A DNA stretch of 64,000 bases from Elephas maximus indicus (GCF_024166365.1 NC_064837.1:76937553-77001552); one strand, 5' to 3'; positions 51,228 through 63,037 are shown, counted from the stretch's first letter. Translations and numbers: made by a program. Notes: generated by a model not told the origin, from the letters alone.

Positions 51228-52262
51228 TCCCAAATTATGGATAACATTGTGAAGAATGAGAGTTCCAGGACACTTAATTGTGCTCCTGGGAACCTGTACA
51301 TAGGTCAAGAGGCAGTCGTTCGAACAGAACAAGGAGATACTATGTAGTTTAAAGTCAGGAAAAGTATGCGTCAGGGTTCTATCCTTTCATGATACTTATT
51401 CAATCTGTTTGCTGAGCAAATAATCCAAGAAACTGGATTATATGAAGAAAAACATGACATCAGGATTGGAGGAAGACTCATTAACAACCTGCGTTATGCA
51501 GATGACAAAACCTTGCTTGCTAAAAGTGGAGAGAACTTGAAGTATTTACTAATGAAAATCAAAGATCACAACCTTCAGTATGGATTACACCTCGACATAA
51601 AGAAAACAAAAATCCTCACAACTGGACCGATAAGCAACATCATGATAAACGGAGAAAAGACTGAAGTTGCCATGGATTTCATTTTATTTGGATCCACAAT
51701 CAACACCCATGGAAGCAGCAGTCGAGAAATCAAACAATTCATTGCATCGGGCAAATCTGAAGCAAAAGACCTCTTTAAAGTGTTAAAAAGAAAAGATGCC
51801 ACCTTGAAGACTAAGGTGCGCCTGACCCAAGCTATGGTGTTTTCAATCGCCTCATATGCATATGAAAGCTGGACAATGAATAAGGCAGACCAAAGAAAAA
51901 TTGATGCCTTTGAAATGTGGTGTTGGTGGAGAACATGGACCACCAAGAGAACGAACAAATCTGTCTTGGACAAGTACAGCCGAAATGATCCTTAGAAGCA
52001 AGGATGGCGAGACTTTGTCTCATATACCTGGGACATGTTATCAGGAGAGATCAGTCCCTGGGGAAGGATATCAAGCTAGGTAAAGTAGAGAGTCAGTGAA
52101 AAAGAGGAAGACCCTCAAGAAGATGGACTGACACAGTGCCTTCAACAATGGGCTCAAGCATAACAACGACTCTGAGGATGGCGCAGGCCCAGGCAGTGTT
52201 TCATTCTGTTGTACAGAGGGCTGCTATGAGTTGGAACTGATTCAACGGCACCTAACAACAAC
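51228..52262 (+). mobile_element. RTE LINE fragment (RT C-terminal half and 3' end)
   Basis: Plus-strand RTE, 5'-truncated at about 51228. It encodes GGRLINNLRYADDKTLLAKS (YADD box present), LQYGLHLDIKKTKILTTGPI, and later KADQRKIDAFEMWCWW. It ends GGCACCTAACAACAACA. Stops and frameshifts are present. The open frame at 51513-51995 is a piece of the RT and is not a host gene. Confidence 0.93.
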
Positions 52263-52799
52263 ACTCTTTAAAGCACACATCTCATCACTGCACGTTCCTG
52301 TAGTATGAAATGTCAATGCTGCCCCATTAGGTTAAGGAGAAAACGCCCTACACCCAGCAGCCTCCATGGCTTCATGGCTCAGGGCCTCCACTCCTTGTCC
52401 AGGTGGCACGGGGAGCCATGTGGTTGAGAAGTTTAATTATCTACAGACTTCGTGGCATGCCCTCGATTTCCATCTCCCAGGCCTGAAGTGGCTCCTCAGT
52501 TTTGAAGGGGCAGGGGCGCTGAGAAATCTAACGCTGAATCGAGAACCTTTTGAATGAGTCCTGTCAGTTTCAAGCCCTACCCTTTAAAGTCCAGCTCTGG
52601 AATGGAACGCAGGATCTCGTTATGTTCTCATCCCACCATTCCCAATCTGCAGTTAAAAAAAGCAAAACAAACAAACCAAGCCACAAAGCAAAATCTTAGG
52701 AGCAGGACAAGCAAAGAGCCCCGTGGTCCCCCAATAGTCAAAACAGGTTTCCACAGAGGACACCTAGGTGTGTGGGGAGGGGAGGCGTAGATACCTATT
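52263..52799. other. LYN intron, nothing recognised
   Basis: No nameable repeat or gene. Confidence 0.3.
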
Positions 52800-53214
52800 A
52801 AAAGACAAACCCGTTGCTGTCCAGTCGATTTCAACTCAGAGCCGCCCTATAGGACAGAGCAGTACTGCCCCATAGGGTTTCCAAGGAACAGCTGGTGAAT
52901 TCAAGCTGCTGACTTTTTTGGTTAGCAGCCAGGCAGGACAAAGAGCATCTGCTGATTACTAAAGGGTAAAATCCATCTCAAAGAGTAAAACTATAACTCT
53001 TGTGAGATTATTTGCTGACTTTAATCATTTCCTTTTTTCCTTTCAGACATAAAAACCAAAGCCCGTTGCTGTCAAGTCAATTCCCATTCATAGCAACCAT
53101 ACAGGACAGAGTAGAACTGCCCCAGAGGGTTTTCAAGGAGCAGCTGGTAGATTTGAACTCCAAGCCTTTTGGTTAGCAGCCATAGCTCTTAACCACTGAG
53201 CCACCAGGGCTCCA
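52800..53214 (-). repeat. Two reversed Afrotherian SINEs about 110 bp apart
   Basis: First copy 52800-52936 (CCCGTTGCTGTCCAGTCGAT, head truncated at AGCAGCCAGGCA). Second copy 53050-53214 (CCCGTTGCTGTCAAGTCAAT to ACCACTGAGCCACCAGGGCT), full length. Confidence 0.93.
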
Positions 53215-53879
53215 CAGTAGATACCACAGTTGACCTTTATTCTTGCATTCGTTCACTGCCTTCCTTTGCCTTGGTCAGGTTGTGCTGGCTTCCCCCATAC
53301 TGTGTATCGCCTTTCCCTTCACCAATATTAACACGTTTTCTATCTAGTTAGTAATTTTCCCTCCCTGCCCTCTCACCCCTGGTAACCATCAAAGAATGTT
53401 TTCTTGTAACAGTAGTCTCATTCAATATTTGTCCTGTTGTGATTGGCTGATTCACTCAGCATAATGTCTAAATTCATCCATGTTATGAGGTTTTTCACAG
53501 ATATGTTGTTATTCTTTATCATTGCATAGTTTTCCATCATGTGTATACACCACAATTTGTTCATCCAGTTATCTGTTGATGGGCACTTAGGTTCTTTCCA
53601 TCTTTTTGCTGTCGTGAATAATACTGCAAAGAACATGACAGTGCATGTCTGGTTGTGTCACCGCTCTTATTTCTTTAGGATATATATTACTGGATCATAT
53701 GGTATTTCTATTTCTAGCTTTTTAAGGAAGCACCATACTATTTTCCATAGTGGTTATACTATTTTATATTCCCACCAACAGTACATAACAGTTCCAATCT
53801 CCCCACAACATTGCCAATATTTTTTCTTTTTTCTTAGTGCCATTATTGTCAGGATGAGATGGTATCTCATTGTAGTTTT

Positions 53880-54135
53880 TTTTTTTAAATAATTTTTATT
53901 GTGCTTTAAGTGAAAGTTTATAAATCAAGTCAGTGTCTCACACAAAAACCCATATACACCTTGCTAATTACTCTCCCCCTAATGAGACAGCCTGCTCTCT
54001 CCCTCCACTCTCTCTTTTCCTGTCCTTTTCGCCAGCTTCTAACCCCCTCCACCCTCTCATCTCCCCTCCAGGCAGGAGATGCCAACACAGTCTCAAGTGT
54101 CCACCTGATCCAAGAAGCTCACTCCTCACCAGCAC
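53880..54135 (-). mobile_element. Short L1 3' UTR fragment inserted within the older L1
   Basis: T run, then TTTTATTGTGCTTTAAGTGA, CAAGTCAGTGTCTCACACAA and GGCAGGAGATGCCAACACAG: an L1 3' UTR in reverse, of a different subfamily from its host L1. A perfect 14-bp TSD, CTCATTGTAGTTTT, lies at 53866-53879 and 54136-54149. Confidence 0.92.
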
Positions 54136-54173
54136 CTCATTGTAGTTTTGATTTGCATCTTTCTAATGGCTAA

Positions 54174-54333
54174 TGGAGCCCTGAGGGCAATGGTTAAGAG
54201 CTCTGCTTCTAACGAAAAGGTTGGCAGTTCGAATCCACAAACCACTCCCTGGAAACCTTATGGAGCAGCTCTACTCTGTCCTATAGGGTCGCTACAAGTC
54301 AGAATCAGCTCGATGGCAATGGGTTTTTTTTTG
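54174..54333 (+). repeat. Afrotherian SINE inside L1
   Basis: GGAGCCCTGAGGGCAATGGT to CAGAATCAGCTCGATGGCAA with a T-rich tail. Imperfect TSD around AATGGCTAATG / AATGGCTGATG. Confidence 0.93.
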
Positions 54334-55451
54334 TAATGGCTGATGATCGCAAGCATCTCTTCATTAGCCACCTGAATGTCTTCTTTGGTGAAGTGTCTGT
54401 TCATATCCTTTGCCTATTTTTTAATTGGATGCTTTGTCTTTTTGTTGTTGAGGTGTTGACGTTTTCTATGAATTCCGATTTAGACCCTTGTTGGTTATGT
54501 CATAATTGATTTTTTTTTCCCAGTCTGTAGGTTCTCTTTTTACTCTTTTGGAGAAGTCTTTTGATGAACATTAATTTTTAGGAAGTCTCATTTATCTAGT
54601 TCATCTTCTGCTGTTTGTGCATTTTTAGTTATGCTTGCTATTCTACTTATACCATGTATTAGGGCCCTGTTTTTTTCTTCCATGATTTTTACAGTTTTAG
54701 ATTTTATGTTGGTCTTTGATTCATTGTGAGTTAGTTTTTGTGTATGGCATGAGGTATAGGTCCAGTTTCATTTTTCTACAGCTGGACATACACTTTTGCC
54801 AGCACCATTTGTTAAAGACACTGTCTTTTCCCTATTTAATGGACTTTGGTCCTTTGTTGAATATCAGCTGTCCACAGGTGAATGGATTTATGTCTGGGTT
54901 CTCAATTCTGTTCCATTGGTCAATGTGTCTGTTGTTGTACCAGTACCAGGCTGTTTTGGCTACTGTGGCTGTATAGTAAGCTCTCAGAACAGGTTGTACG
55001 AGGCCTCCTACTTTGTTGTTCTTCTTCAATAGTGCTTTACTTGTCCGGGGCCTCTTTCCTTTCTATAAAAAGTTGGTGATTAGTTTTCCCATCTTGTTAA
55101 AGAATGCTGTTGGAATTTGGATTGTATCGTATTATATCTATCGATCGCTTAGGGTAGTATTGATATTTTCACAAAGTCTTCCTATCCATGAGCATGGTAC
55201 ATTTATCTTTTGGTTTCCTGAAGTAGCGTTTTGTAGTTTGCTTTGTATAGGTCTTTTATGTCCCTGGATAGACTTATGCTTAAGTATTTTATCTTTTGGA
55301 GGGCCACTGTGAATTGTATGGTTTTCCTGATTTCCTTTTTGAAGTTCTCTTTGTTGGTGTAGAGGAATGCAACTGATTTTTGTATGTTGATCTTGTATGC
55401 TGTTACTTTGCTGAATCTATTATTCCAGAGATTTCTCGTGGAATCTTTGGG

Positions 55452-55455
<4 letters not shown>

Positions 55456-55499
<44 letters not shown>

Positions 55500-55508
55500 C
55501 ACATATAT
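55456..55508. repeat. (TA)n microsatellite in L1
   Basis: About 20 uninterrupted TA units followed by CACATACACATATATG, within the reversed ORF2. Confidence 0.95.
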
Positions 55509-57570
55509 GATCATATCATCTGTTAACAGGAATAGTTTTACTTCTTCTTTACCAATTTGAATGCCCTTTATTTCCTTTTCTTTCCTTATCGCTGTCGTTA
55601 GGGTTTCCAGTACAATGCTGAATAAGAATGGCAATAAGGAGCATCCTTGTTTGGTTCCCGTTCTCAAGGGAATACTTTCAGTTGAGATTAATGCTGGTCG
55701 TTGGTTTTGTATAAACGCCCTTTATTATGCTGAGTAAATTCTCTCCTATTCCTATTTTACTGAGAGTTCCTATCAGGAATGGGTGTTGCGCTTTATCAAA
55801 TGCCTTTTCTGCTTTGATTGAGATGATCATGTGATTCTTTTCTTTTTTGTTTTATTGGCTGGCTTCATAGAACGAATTCTCTGCATGTTTGGTAGAATTC
55901 ACCAGTGAAGCTCTCCAGGCCAGGGCTTTTTTTTCGTTGGAAGTTTTTTTTTTTAACCTCTTCAATCTATTCTCTTGCTATGGGTCTGTTCAATGTTTCT
56001 ACCTCAGTTTGTGTTAGTTTACGTAGGTAGTGTGTTTGTAGAAATATGTTCATTTTCTCTAGGTTTTCAAATTTGCTGGAGTGCAATTTTTCATAGTTTT
56101 CTGTCATGATCCTTTTACTTCATCTGGGTCTGTTGTAATGTCACCCATCTCATTTCTTACTTGGGTTATTTGCTGTTCCTCTTGCCTTTCTTTTATCAGT
56201 TTGGCCAGTAGTTTGTCAATTTTTATTGATCCTTTAAAGAACCAACTTCTGGTCTGGGTGATTCTTTATATTGTTCTTCTGCCCTCTGTTCCATTTATTT
56301 CTGCTCTAATTTTTATTATTTCCTTTTTTCTGGTGCCTGTGGGCTTCTTTTGTTGCTCTCTATTTATTCAAGTCGTAGGGTTAATGTTTTGATTTTGGCC
56401 CTTTCTTCTCTTTCGGTGTTTGCATTTATTGCTATAAATTGACCTCTGGGCATTACTTTCGCTGTGTCCCAAAGGTTTTGGTATGTTGTATTTTCCCTCT
56501 CATTTGATTCCAGGATTTTTTAAAATTTCATCTTTAATTTCGTATATTATCCTTTGGTTTTTAAGCAAGCTGTTACTAAATTTCCATGTATTTGATTTTT
56601 TTTCCCCTTGCTCTTCCTGTTATTGATTTCTACTTTTATAGCAGTGTGATTACAGAAAATACTTTGTATTATTTCAATGTTTTGGATTTTATTTAGGCTT
56701 GCTTTGTGGCTTAAAATGTGGTCTCTTTTGAAGAATGACCCACGTGCATTGGAAAAGAACGTATACTTTGCTGCTGTTGGGCAGAGTGTCCCATATACAT
56801 CTATGGGGTCAAGGTGGTTGATTGTAGCATTTTGATTTTCTGTATCTTTGCTGAGTCTCTTGCTGGTTTTGCCCTTCATCAAAAGTGGTGTGTTGAAATC
56901 TCCTATTATTCTGGAAATGTGTATTCTATTTCTCTTTTCAATGCTGTTAAGTTTGTTTTATGTATTTTAGAGCCTGTCACTGAGTTCATATATATTTATT
57001 ATGGTTATGTCCTCTTGGTGGATTGACCCTTTCATCATTATATAATGTCCTTCCTTTTCTTTTATGGTAGATTTTGTCTTAAAGTCTATCTTATCAGAGA
57101 TAAATATTACCACTCCTGCTCTTTTTTGGTTATTGTTTGCTTGATGTATTATTTTTTTCCATTCTTTGAGTTTTAGTTTATTTATGTCTTTGTGTCTAAG
57201 GTGTATCTCTTGTTGACAGCATTTTGATGGTTTTTTTTTTTTTTAAATTCATTTCACCACTCTCTGTCTCTTTACAGGTGCATTTAAGTCATTGACATTC
57301 AGTATGATTATTGATAGGTATGAGTTTACTGCTGTCATTTTGTTGTGCTTTTGCGTGTGTGTGTATGCGCGCGGTGTTGATGCTTTCTTGGTTCTGCTAA
57401 ATTTGATGCGTCTCGATGAATCTTTTGAGTTCTATCCTATGTGGGGTTCGTTGAGCCCCTTGGATGGATATCTCTCATCTCTCATGGTAACAGGGAAGTT
57501 TCTGCCAGCATATCTTCTACAATTCTCTGTTTTCTTTTTTTTGTCTCCTCCTGTTCTGTAATTCTGATCA

Positions 57571-58059
57571 TGTCTTGGTCATCTAGTGCTGCTATAACAG
57601 AAATACCACAAGTGGATGGCTTTAGCAAACAGAAGTTTATTTTCTCACAGTCCAGCAGGGTAAAGTTCAAATTCAGGGTGCCAGCTCTGTCGGCTCTGAA
57701 GGAAGGTCCCTGTCATCAGTCTTCCCTTGGTCTGGGAGGATCTCAGCACAGGAACCTCAGGTCCAAAGGACATGCTCTGCTCCCAGCACTGCTTTCTTGG
57801 TGGTATGAAGTTCCCATGTCTCTCTGCTTGCTTATCTCTTTTGCATCTCAAAAAAGACTGGCTTAAAACACTATCTAATCTTGTAGATCTCATTAATATA
57901 ACTGCCACTAATCCATCTCATTACATCATAGTGACAGGACTTACAACACATAGGGAAATCACATCAGATGAAAAAATGGTAGCCAATCATACAATAATGA
58001 GAATCATGACCTAGCGAAGCTGATAAATATTTTGTGGGGACACAATTCAATCCATGACA
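57571..58059 (-). mobile_element. MaLR-like solo LTR inserted in L1
   Basis: The plus strand reads TGTCTTGGTCATCTAGTGCT to CACAATTCAATCCATGACA, the reverse of an MLT1/MST-like LTR (TGTCATGGATTGAATTGTG at its 5' end). A perfect 5-bp TSD, GATCA, lies at 57566-57570 and 58060-58064. 489 bp, no internal genes. Confidence 0.9.
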
Positions 58060-58561
58060 GATCACCTGTAAATTTTTTCCTCTTGATAGCATCCCACATA
58101 ACACTTAGGCTTTCTTTATTTTTCTTCATTCTTTTTTCTGGTTTTTGTTCAAACAAATTGGTGTAAAGGGATTAGTCTATTTCACAGAATCTGTCTTCCA
58201 TTGATTCAATGCTGCTCCTACGCTATTGTATTGTCTATTTCTGATATTTTATTGTTAATCTTTTGGATTTCTAGTTGCTGTTTTCGTATGGCTTCTAGTT
58301 GTCTATTTATTTTGTGGTTTCGTTCTTGTGTTGTATTCCTGAATTCTTCTTTGTGTTTTTCTTGATTTTGTCTGTGTTTTCATTTTTTTCTGTTTTCCTT
58401 CATCTCTTGAGGAATCTATATATTAGTCTTTTGAATTCCTTATCTGGTAGTTCCATTACCATTTCTTCCTCCAGGATGTTTTCTGGTTCTTTACCTTGGT
58501 TACTTGCTGTAGCCATATTGTCTTCATTCTTTATGTGATTTGGTACTGTCTATTGTCTCTG

Positions 58562-58913
58562 AGGAAACCCTGGTGGCGTAGTGGTTAAGAGCTACAGCTG
58601 CTAACCAAAAGGTTGGCAGTTTGAATCCACCAGGTGCTCCTTGGAAACTCTATGGGGCAGTTCTTCTCTGTCCTATAGGGTCGCTATGAGTCAGAATTGA
58701 CTTGATGGCACTGGGTTTGGTTTTTGGTTTTGGTTGTCTCTGAGGAAACCCTGGTGGCGTAGTGGTTAAGAGCTACAGCTGCTAACCAAAAGGTTGGCTG
58801 TTTGAATCCACCAGATGCTCCTTGGAAACTTTATGGGGCAGTTCTACTCTGTCCTATAGGGTCGCTATGAGTCGGAATTGACTCAATGGCAGGGTTTTTT
58901 TTTTTTTTTTTGG
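58562..58913 (+). repeat. Tandem pair of nearly identical Afrotherian SINEs
   Basis: Copy 1 58562-58735 and copy 2 58738-58913, both GAAACCCTGGTGGCGTAGTG onwards and differing at only a handful of bases. A TGTCTCTGAGG-like motif precedes copy 1, lies between the copies and follows copy 2 (TGTCTATGAGG). Confidence 0.95.
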
Positions 58914-59459
58914 TTGTCTATGAGGCATTAAGGCCTTATTATATTTATTTATCTACTGTATGTTTTTTTTTTTTTAAATATATATCTCTTAATAGGCAGG
59001 TCATGCATGCTACTCTGTTGGGTACTCTAGCTGCACTGGCACTCTGCCACCTGTCTCCGGGTGGGTGAAGCAGCGGCTAGGTGTGTGAGCATGGGTCTGT
59101 TTGCTGGTCTTGTGGGGCAGCTGAAAATTTAGCTGGCATTTCTTATGATGTGATGTGTCTTTCTGGCCAGTCACCTGGGCCTGGGTGCAGGGAGCATTCT
59201 CACTGGTCGCTGGATTGGGTGTGTGTACTGCCAGTTGCTGGATGGTTAGGGCAAGGGTGTCTGGGTCACTGGTGGTACGGAAACTTTGACCAACAGTCCA
59301 AAATGGGCAGGGCTACATGGGGGTGGCCGAAGCAAGCACAAGTCTCCTGTTGTGGGGGTGGGATGAGGTGGTGCAAGGGGGTGAGACTGAATGCCGCCAG
59401 TCTACAGGTACCCACTAGGAGGGCATGCCCCAGTCAACTAGAGTGCTATGCAGTGGAGA

Positions 59460-60140
59460 GTTTGCCACTGGTCCTCAGGCCACTGGCACAGGAAGCTGGC
59501 AGGAGTAGAAAGTGCTGCTGGTATGGCAGCTGGGTGTTGAAGTGGGAGCCTCTGGTTCACAGGTTTCCAGCACCTGTGGCCAGGCGGAGCAGCACGCACC
59601 ACTAGTCTGTGAGCCCCCAGTGCAGATGGCTGGGTGTAGGAGGGGGTGCTGCAGGTCTTCAGGCCCCTGGTGCAGTTGGCTGGGTGGAAGTTGGGTACCA
59701 CCAGTCCCTGGGCCCCCAGCGCTGGTGGCCAAGTGGAAAAGCAGACACTGTGAGTCTGCAGGCACCAGCTCGGGCAGCTGAGCTTAGGAGTGGGCATCAC
59801 CGGTCCATGGGCCCCCAGCGTGGGTGGGTGGGTGGAAGAGGGGGCATCACCCATCCATAGACTCCTGGTACAGGTGGCTGGGTGAAGTAGGCGCCACAGG
59901 GTTGCGAACCTGCAACATGGCTGAGTGGACAGAAGAGTGAAAGCTACCGGTTCACAGGCCCCTGATATGGGTGGCTAGGCAGAGAGGTGGGCACCACCCT
60001 TCTGCAGGCCCCAGCACCGGTGGCCAGGTGGAGAGGTGGGCAGCACTGGACTGCAGTCCCTGGAATGGGTAGCTGAGTGAAGGGGTGGGCGCTGCTGGTC
60101 CGTTGGGCCCCTGGCTCAAGAGGCGGGGTGGGGATGTGTA
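59460..60140 (-). repeat. Tandem array of about 50-bp GC-rich monomers (putative L1 5' UTR promoter)
   Basis: About 13 diverged units with the shape 'CACC.GTC..CAGGCCCC.G....GGTGGC..GGTGGA....GTGGGC'. Examples begin at about 59588 (CACCACTAGTCTGTGAGCCC), 59689 (TACCACCAGTCCCTGGGCCC), 59796 (ATCACCGGTCCATGGGCCCC) and 59990 (ACCACCCTTCTGCAGGCCCC). It lies between the L1 5' terminus (60604) and the ORF1-like region. Long Pro/Ala/His-rich minus-strand ORFs here (59438-59854, 59952-60482) are by-products of the repeat. Confidence 0.8.
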
Positions 60141-60604
60141 CTGGACTGTGATCGCATGTGAGGGGATGCATGAGGGGGTGGGGGACACTGCAGACCTGCA
60201 GGCCTCCGGCATGGGGGGCCGCGGAATGAAGTAGGTGAGGTGAGTGCACCTAACTTTCACAGGACGAAGAGCACTCCTGCCTGGTTCTGGATGTGGGTGC
60301 AGAGTCGTTCCTGCTTGGTTGTACCAGGTGATAGGGACTTCTGCTGGGAACACTGCTTGCTTTGGCTCAGTATGGCCATGCTGTTGCAGGTTTGACTGGC
60401 AGGGCACTGGCAATCCGTAATTCTGTGTCCACTGCTTTTGTACAGTCTCTCCTTCCACTTGGCCCTTGGTCTGATTCTGCATTCTTGCCTTTAATGCTCA
60501 GGGTCCCAAAGTTGTTATCTCTTTCCGATTCACTTGTTTTCTCAGGTCTTTGTTGTAAGAGGGATGTTATGAGGTGTCTGACTGCTCCACCATCTTGAAC
60601 CACC

Positions 60605-61183
60605 TATCTTTTTAATTTTTTTTTGCAAATAGATTTTTCAAACCAGTTATCTACAGACAGATAACTGCTCTTCATACATAACAGAGCTGACAGTGCTTTG
60701 TTTACTTAATGTCCATGTCTTGGTGTCACTTCCCTTGCACCCCATTTGCTGTGCCCTTATATGCTAAGCTCCCTCAATCAACAACTCCTCCCTGCATCTA
60801 CTCCATTCTCAGGTTAGCAGGGCTAACTCAGGTTCTGAGGGTCACTTCCTCTAGGAAGCTCCCCTGCCACACTGGGCTGCATATGTCCCATGCCTTCTAA
60901 AAGCTGCCTGTGGTGCTCGATCTCACACCCAGCCCCACCAGAATCCTAGTGTCCTGGTACAGTGGACTCACCTGCTTACCTATCTGCCTCCCGCACTAGC
61001 CCACCAGCTCCTTGAGGCAGAAGTGCTTGCTCATCCCTCCCTAGCACAGCACCTGGCTGTGCTCAGCAACTATGTGGAACAAGACACTGAGGCAGACCCA
61101 GAGGTTGAGGGAAACATAGCAAAGCAAGCCAAGTGTGTGGGACAAAGATTCATTGGGATTTCCACTCTGTGGCTCTCTTCAAA
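60605..61183. other. LYN intron, nothing recognised
   Basis: At about 60730-61030 the pyrimidine-rich text with ACTCACCTGCTTACCTATCT and CTCCTTGAGGCAG could be a worn L2 3' end. No gene. Confidence 0.35.
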
Positions 61184-61374
61184 GGGGTCCCTAGGTGGTG
61201 CAAACAGTTTGCATAGTTGTTAACTGGAAGGCTGGTGGTTCAAACCCACCCAGCAGCAGTACAGCACCTCTAAAGAATACAGCCAAGAAAACCCTATGGA
61301 GCAGTTCTACTCTGTAACACATGGGGTTGCCATGACTCAGAATCAACTTGAAGGTAATGGGTTTTGGGTTTTTT
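61184..61374 (+). repeat. Afrotherian SINE, 'TCCCTAGGTGGTGCAAACAG' variant
   Basis: GGGGTCCCTAGGTGGTGCAA, GGTGGTTCAAACCCACCCAG and the tail GACTCAGAATCAACTTGAAG. Full length. Confidence 0.92.
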
Positions 61375-61822
61375 GCTCCTTTCAACGTGCTTTTATCTTC
61401 ACTTTTAAATTATAAGCAACTGGTAATTAACTCTGCCTGCTCCTAAACTACTTTAACTCTAGCCGTGAAGGCTTCCATGATGATTGAGGATCCAAAGAGG
61501 ACATTATTTTGTGACTTACAGTGACTAACCAGAAAACACCACTCCCTGGAAAAGATAACTGCAAGACAAGAGACAAAGTTGGTGTTCCAGCAGGGACCCA
61601 CCTACAGAAAATCGCACCTATGGCAGTTAGTTTTAAATTGCTGAATGGTCTCTTACAGTTAACAAAGGAAATTGCGACGGCCAACAGAAATTGCTCGTTA
61701 GTGCCCCTTCTCAAGGAGCGCCCAAGGCTTGTCCCCTACCTGCCATACCTTAGTTATACCAATGTGTCTCGGCCAAAATACCCTTTACTTGTTTGTTTGT
61801 TTTTTTTTACCACCCCTTTTTG
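61375..61822. other. LYN intron, nothing recognised
   Basis: Two overlapping ORFs (61448-61714 minus, 61521-61835 plus) without recognisable domains. I checked this stretch for the missing LYN exon and did not find it. Confidence 0.35.
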
Positions 61823-62232
61823 TTGTTGTTTTTAGGTACCCTTGAGTTGGTTCTGACTCACAGCAACCCTATGTACAATAGAATGAAACACTGGCCAGTC
61901 CTCTGCCATCCTCACAACGGTTGCTGTGTCTGAGCCCATCGTTGGGGCCACTGTGTTGACTTATCTCATTGACAGTCTTCCGCTTTTTCACTGATCCTCC
62001 TCTACTTTACCAAACATGATGTCCTTCTCTAGGGACTGGTTCCTCCTGATAACATGTCCAAAGTACATGAGAGGAAGTCTCGCCATTCTCGCTTCTAAGG
62101 AGCATTCTGGCTGTACTTCTTCCAACACAGATTTGTTAGTTCTTCTGGCAGCCCGTGATACATTCAATACTCTCTGTTATAATTCAAAGGCATCAGTCCT
62201 TCTCTGGTCTTCCTTATTCATTGGCTGAACAC
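61823..62232 (-). mobile_element. RTE LINE 3' fragment
   Basis: Reverse copy: GTACCCTTGAGTTGGTTCTG, ACAGCAACCCTATGTACAAT, GGTTCCTCCTGATAACATGT and CTCGCTTCTAAGGAGCATTC. 5'-truncated. Confidence 0.9.
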
Positions 62233-62885
62233 TTCTTATTAGTGTTAGAAAGTGTTCCAATCAAAACTGAAACAAACACAAACTATTCTGCCCTATTTGC
62301 TATTTTAAACAGCCAGTCATCATGGTTCCTCTGCTTTCAAATATGCTAAATACCTACCCACCCAATTTGCCAAAAAAAAAATAGAGTTCCTGTTTTATAT
62401 TATTTTTAAAAATGACAGCTTCCTACTGTTTCAGTCTTTTCAGGAAGAAACTATATATGATCCTGTTTTGCAATTCTGACAGTAACCTTAGTTTCATTTG
62501 TCCATTTTCTAAGTTTCCATGGCCAAAGCTTAAGCCCTAGAAACAAAACTCATCATTCAAAAAGGTATATAAATACAGTGTGTACATTGTTGACATCTGG
62601 GAACTATATTAAAGTGATACCTGCATTTTCCTCTTTTTAGAGCAATGTCAGTGGCATCTGAATACACTTGAAATTATTAATTATAACTTTTAGGTTGATG
62701 TGCACTGATCTCCCAAGTAGAAAGAGATTCTGTTAGTCATGGGGTATAGCATTGAGGCAGTGGGAAACCTCACCTCTGCTTCTTGTTTTACAGGGAAGAC
62801 TGGGCCTCGGAAAGGATTTTACCAGGTGGAACCTGGCTCTAAGCTCAATGCCTGCTCCACTATTAACATCTTCTGTAGCTGCTTC
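62233..62885. other. LYN intron, nothing recognised
   Basis: AT-rich; no repeat or ORF of note. Confidence 0.3.
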
Positions 62886-63037
62886 AGAGCCCTGATGGTG
62901 TAGTGCTTAAGAGCTTGGCTAACCAAAAGGTCAGCAGTTTGAATCCATCAGCCGCTCCTTGGAAACCCTACGGGGCAGTTTTACTCTGTTCTATAGTTTC
63001 ATTATGAGTTGGAATCGACTTGATGTCAGTGGGTGCG
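62886..63037 (+). repeat. Afrotherian tRNA-derived SINE
   Basis: AGCCCTGATGGTGTAGTGCT to ATGAGTTGGAATCGACTTGA. A small deletion removes 'GCTGCTAA' (GCTTGGCTAACCAAAAGG). Confidence 0.92.

Larger units (their letters stand above)
53215..60604 (-). mobile_element. Long L1 LINE, nearly complete, with nested insertions
   Basis: Read on the minus strand from 60604: a 5' end starting GGTGGTTCAAGATGGTGGAG; a GC-rich 5' UTR with tandem monomers (about 59460-60140); an ORF1-like region (about 58070-58560) without a surviving frame; and ORF2 from about 57570 down. A broken reverse-transcriptase box is encoded at 55455-55667 ([20 protein letters not shown]), and the ORF2 end lies at 53400-54400 (reversed TTAGGTTCTTTCCATCTTTT). 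Insertions: SINEs 58562-58913 and 54174-54333, an LTR 57571-58059 and an L1 fragment 53880-54135. It is inactive and its 3' UTR is not clearly preserved. Confidence 0.85.

Noticed and set aside
51513..51995. 160-aa plus-strand ORF as a gene
   Set aside because: It is the RTE reverse-transcriptase C-terminal region (SLQYGLHL-type, KTKILTTGP motifs) within a truncated LINE.
58562..58913. tRNA genes within SINE heads
   Set aside because: The tRNA-like heads carry A/B-box-like text but are SINE parts without a foldable mature tRNA or anticodon context.
59438..60482. Long minus-strand Pro/His/Ala-rich ORFs (138-176 aa) as a possible novel protein
   Set aside because: They lie in the roughly 50-bp tandem GC-rich array, overlap each other in different frames and contain only repeat-derived composition.
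61448..61835. Overlapping ORFs near 61.5-61.8 kb as the missing upstream LYN exon
   Set aside because: Neither strand encodes the kinase hinge or the DFSAQ end expected of that exon.
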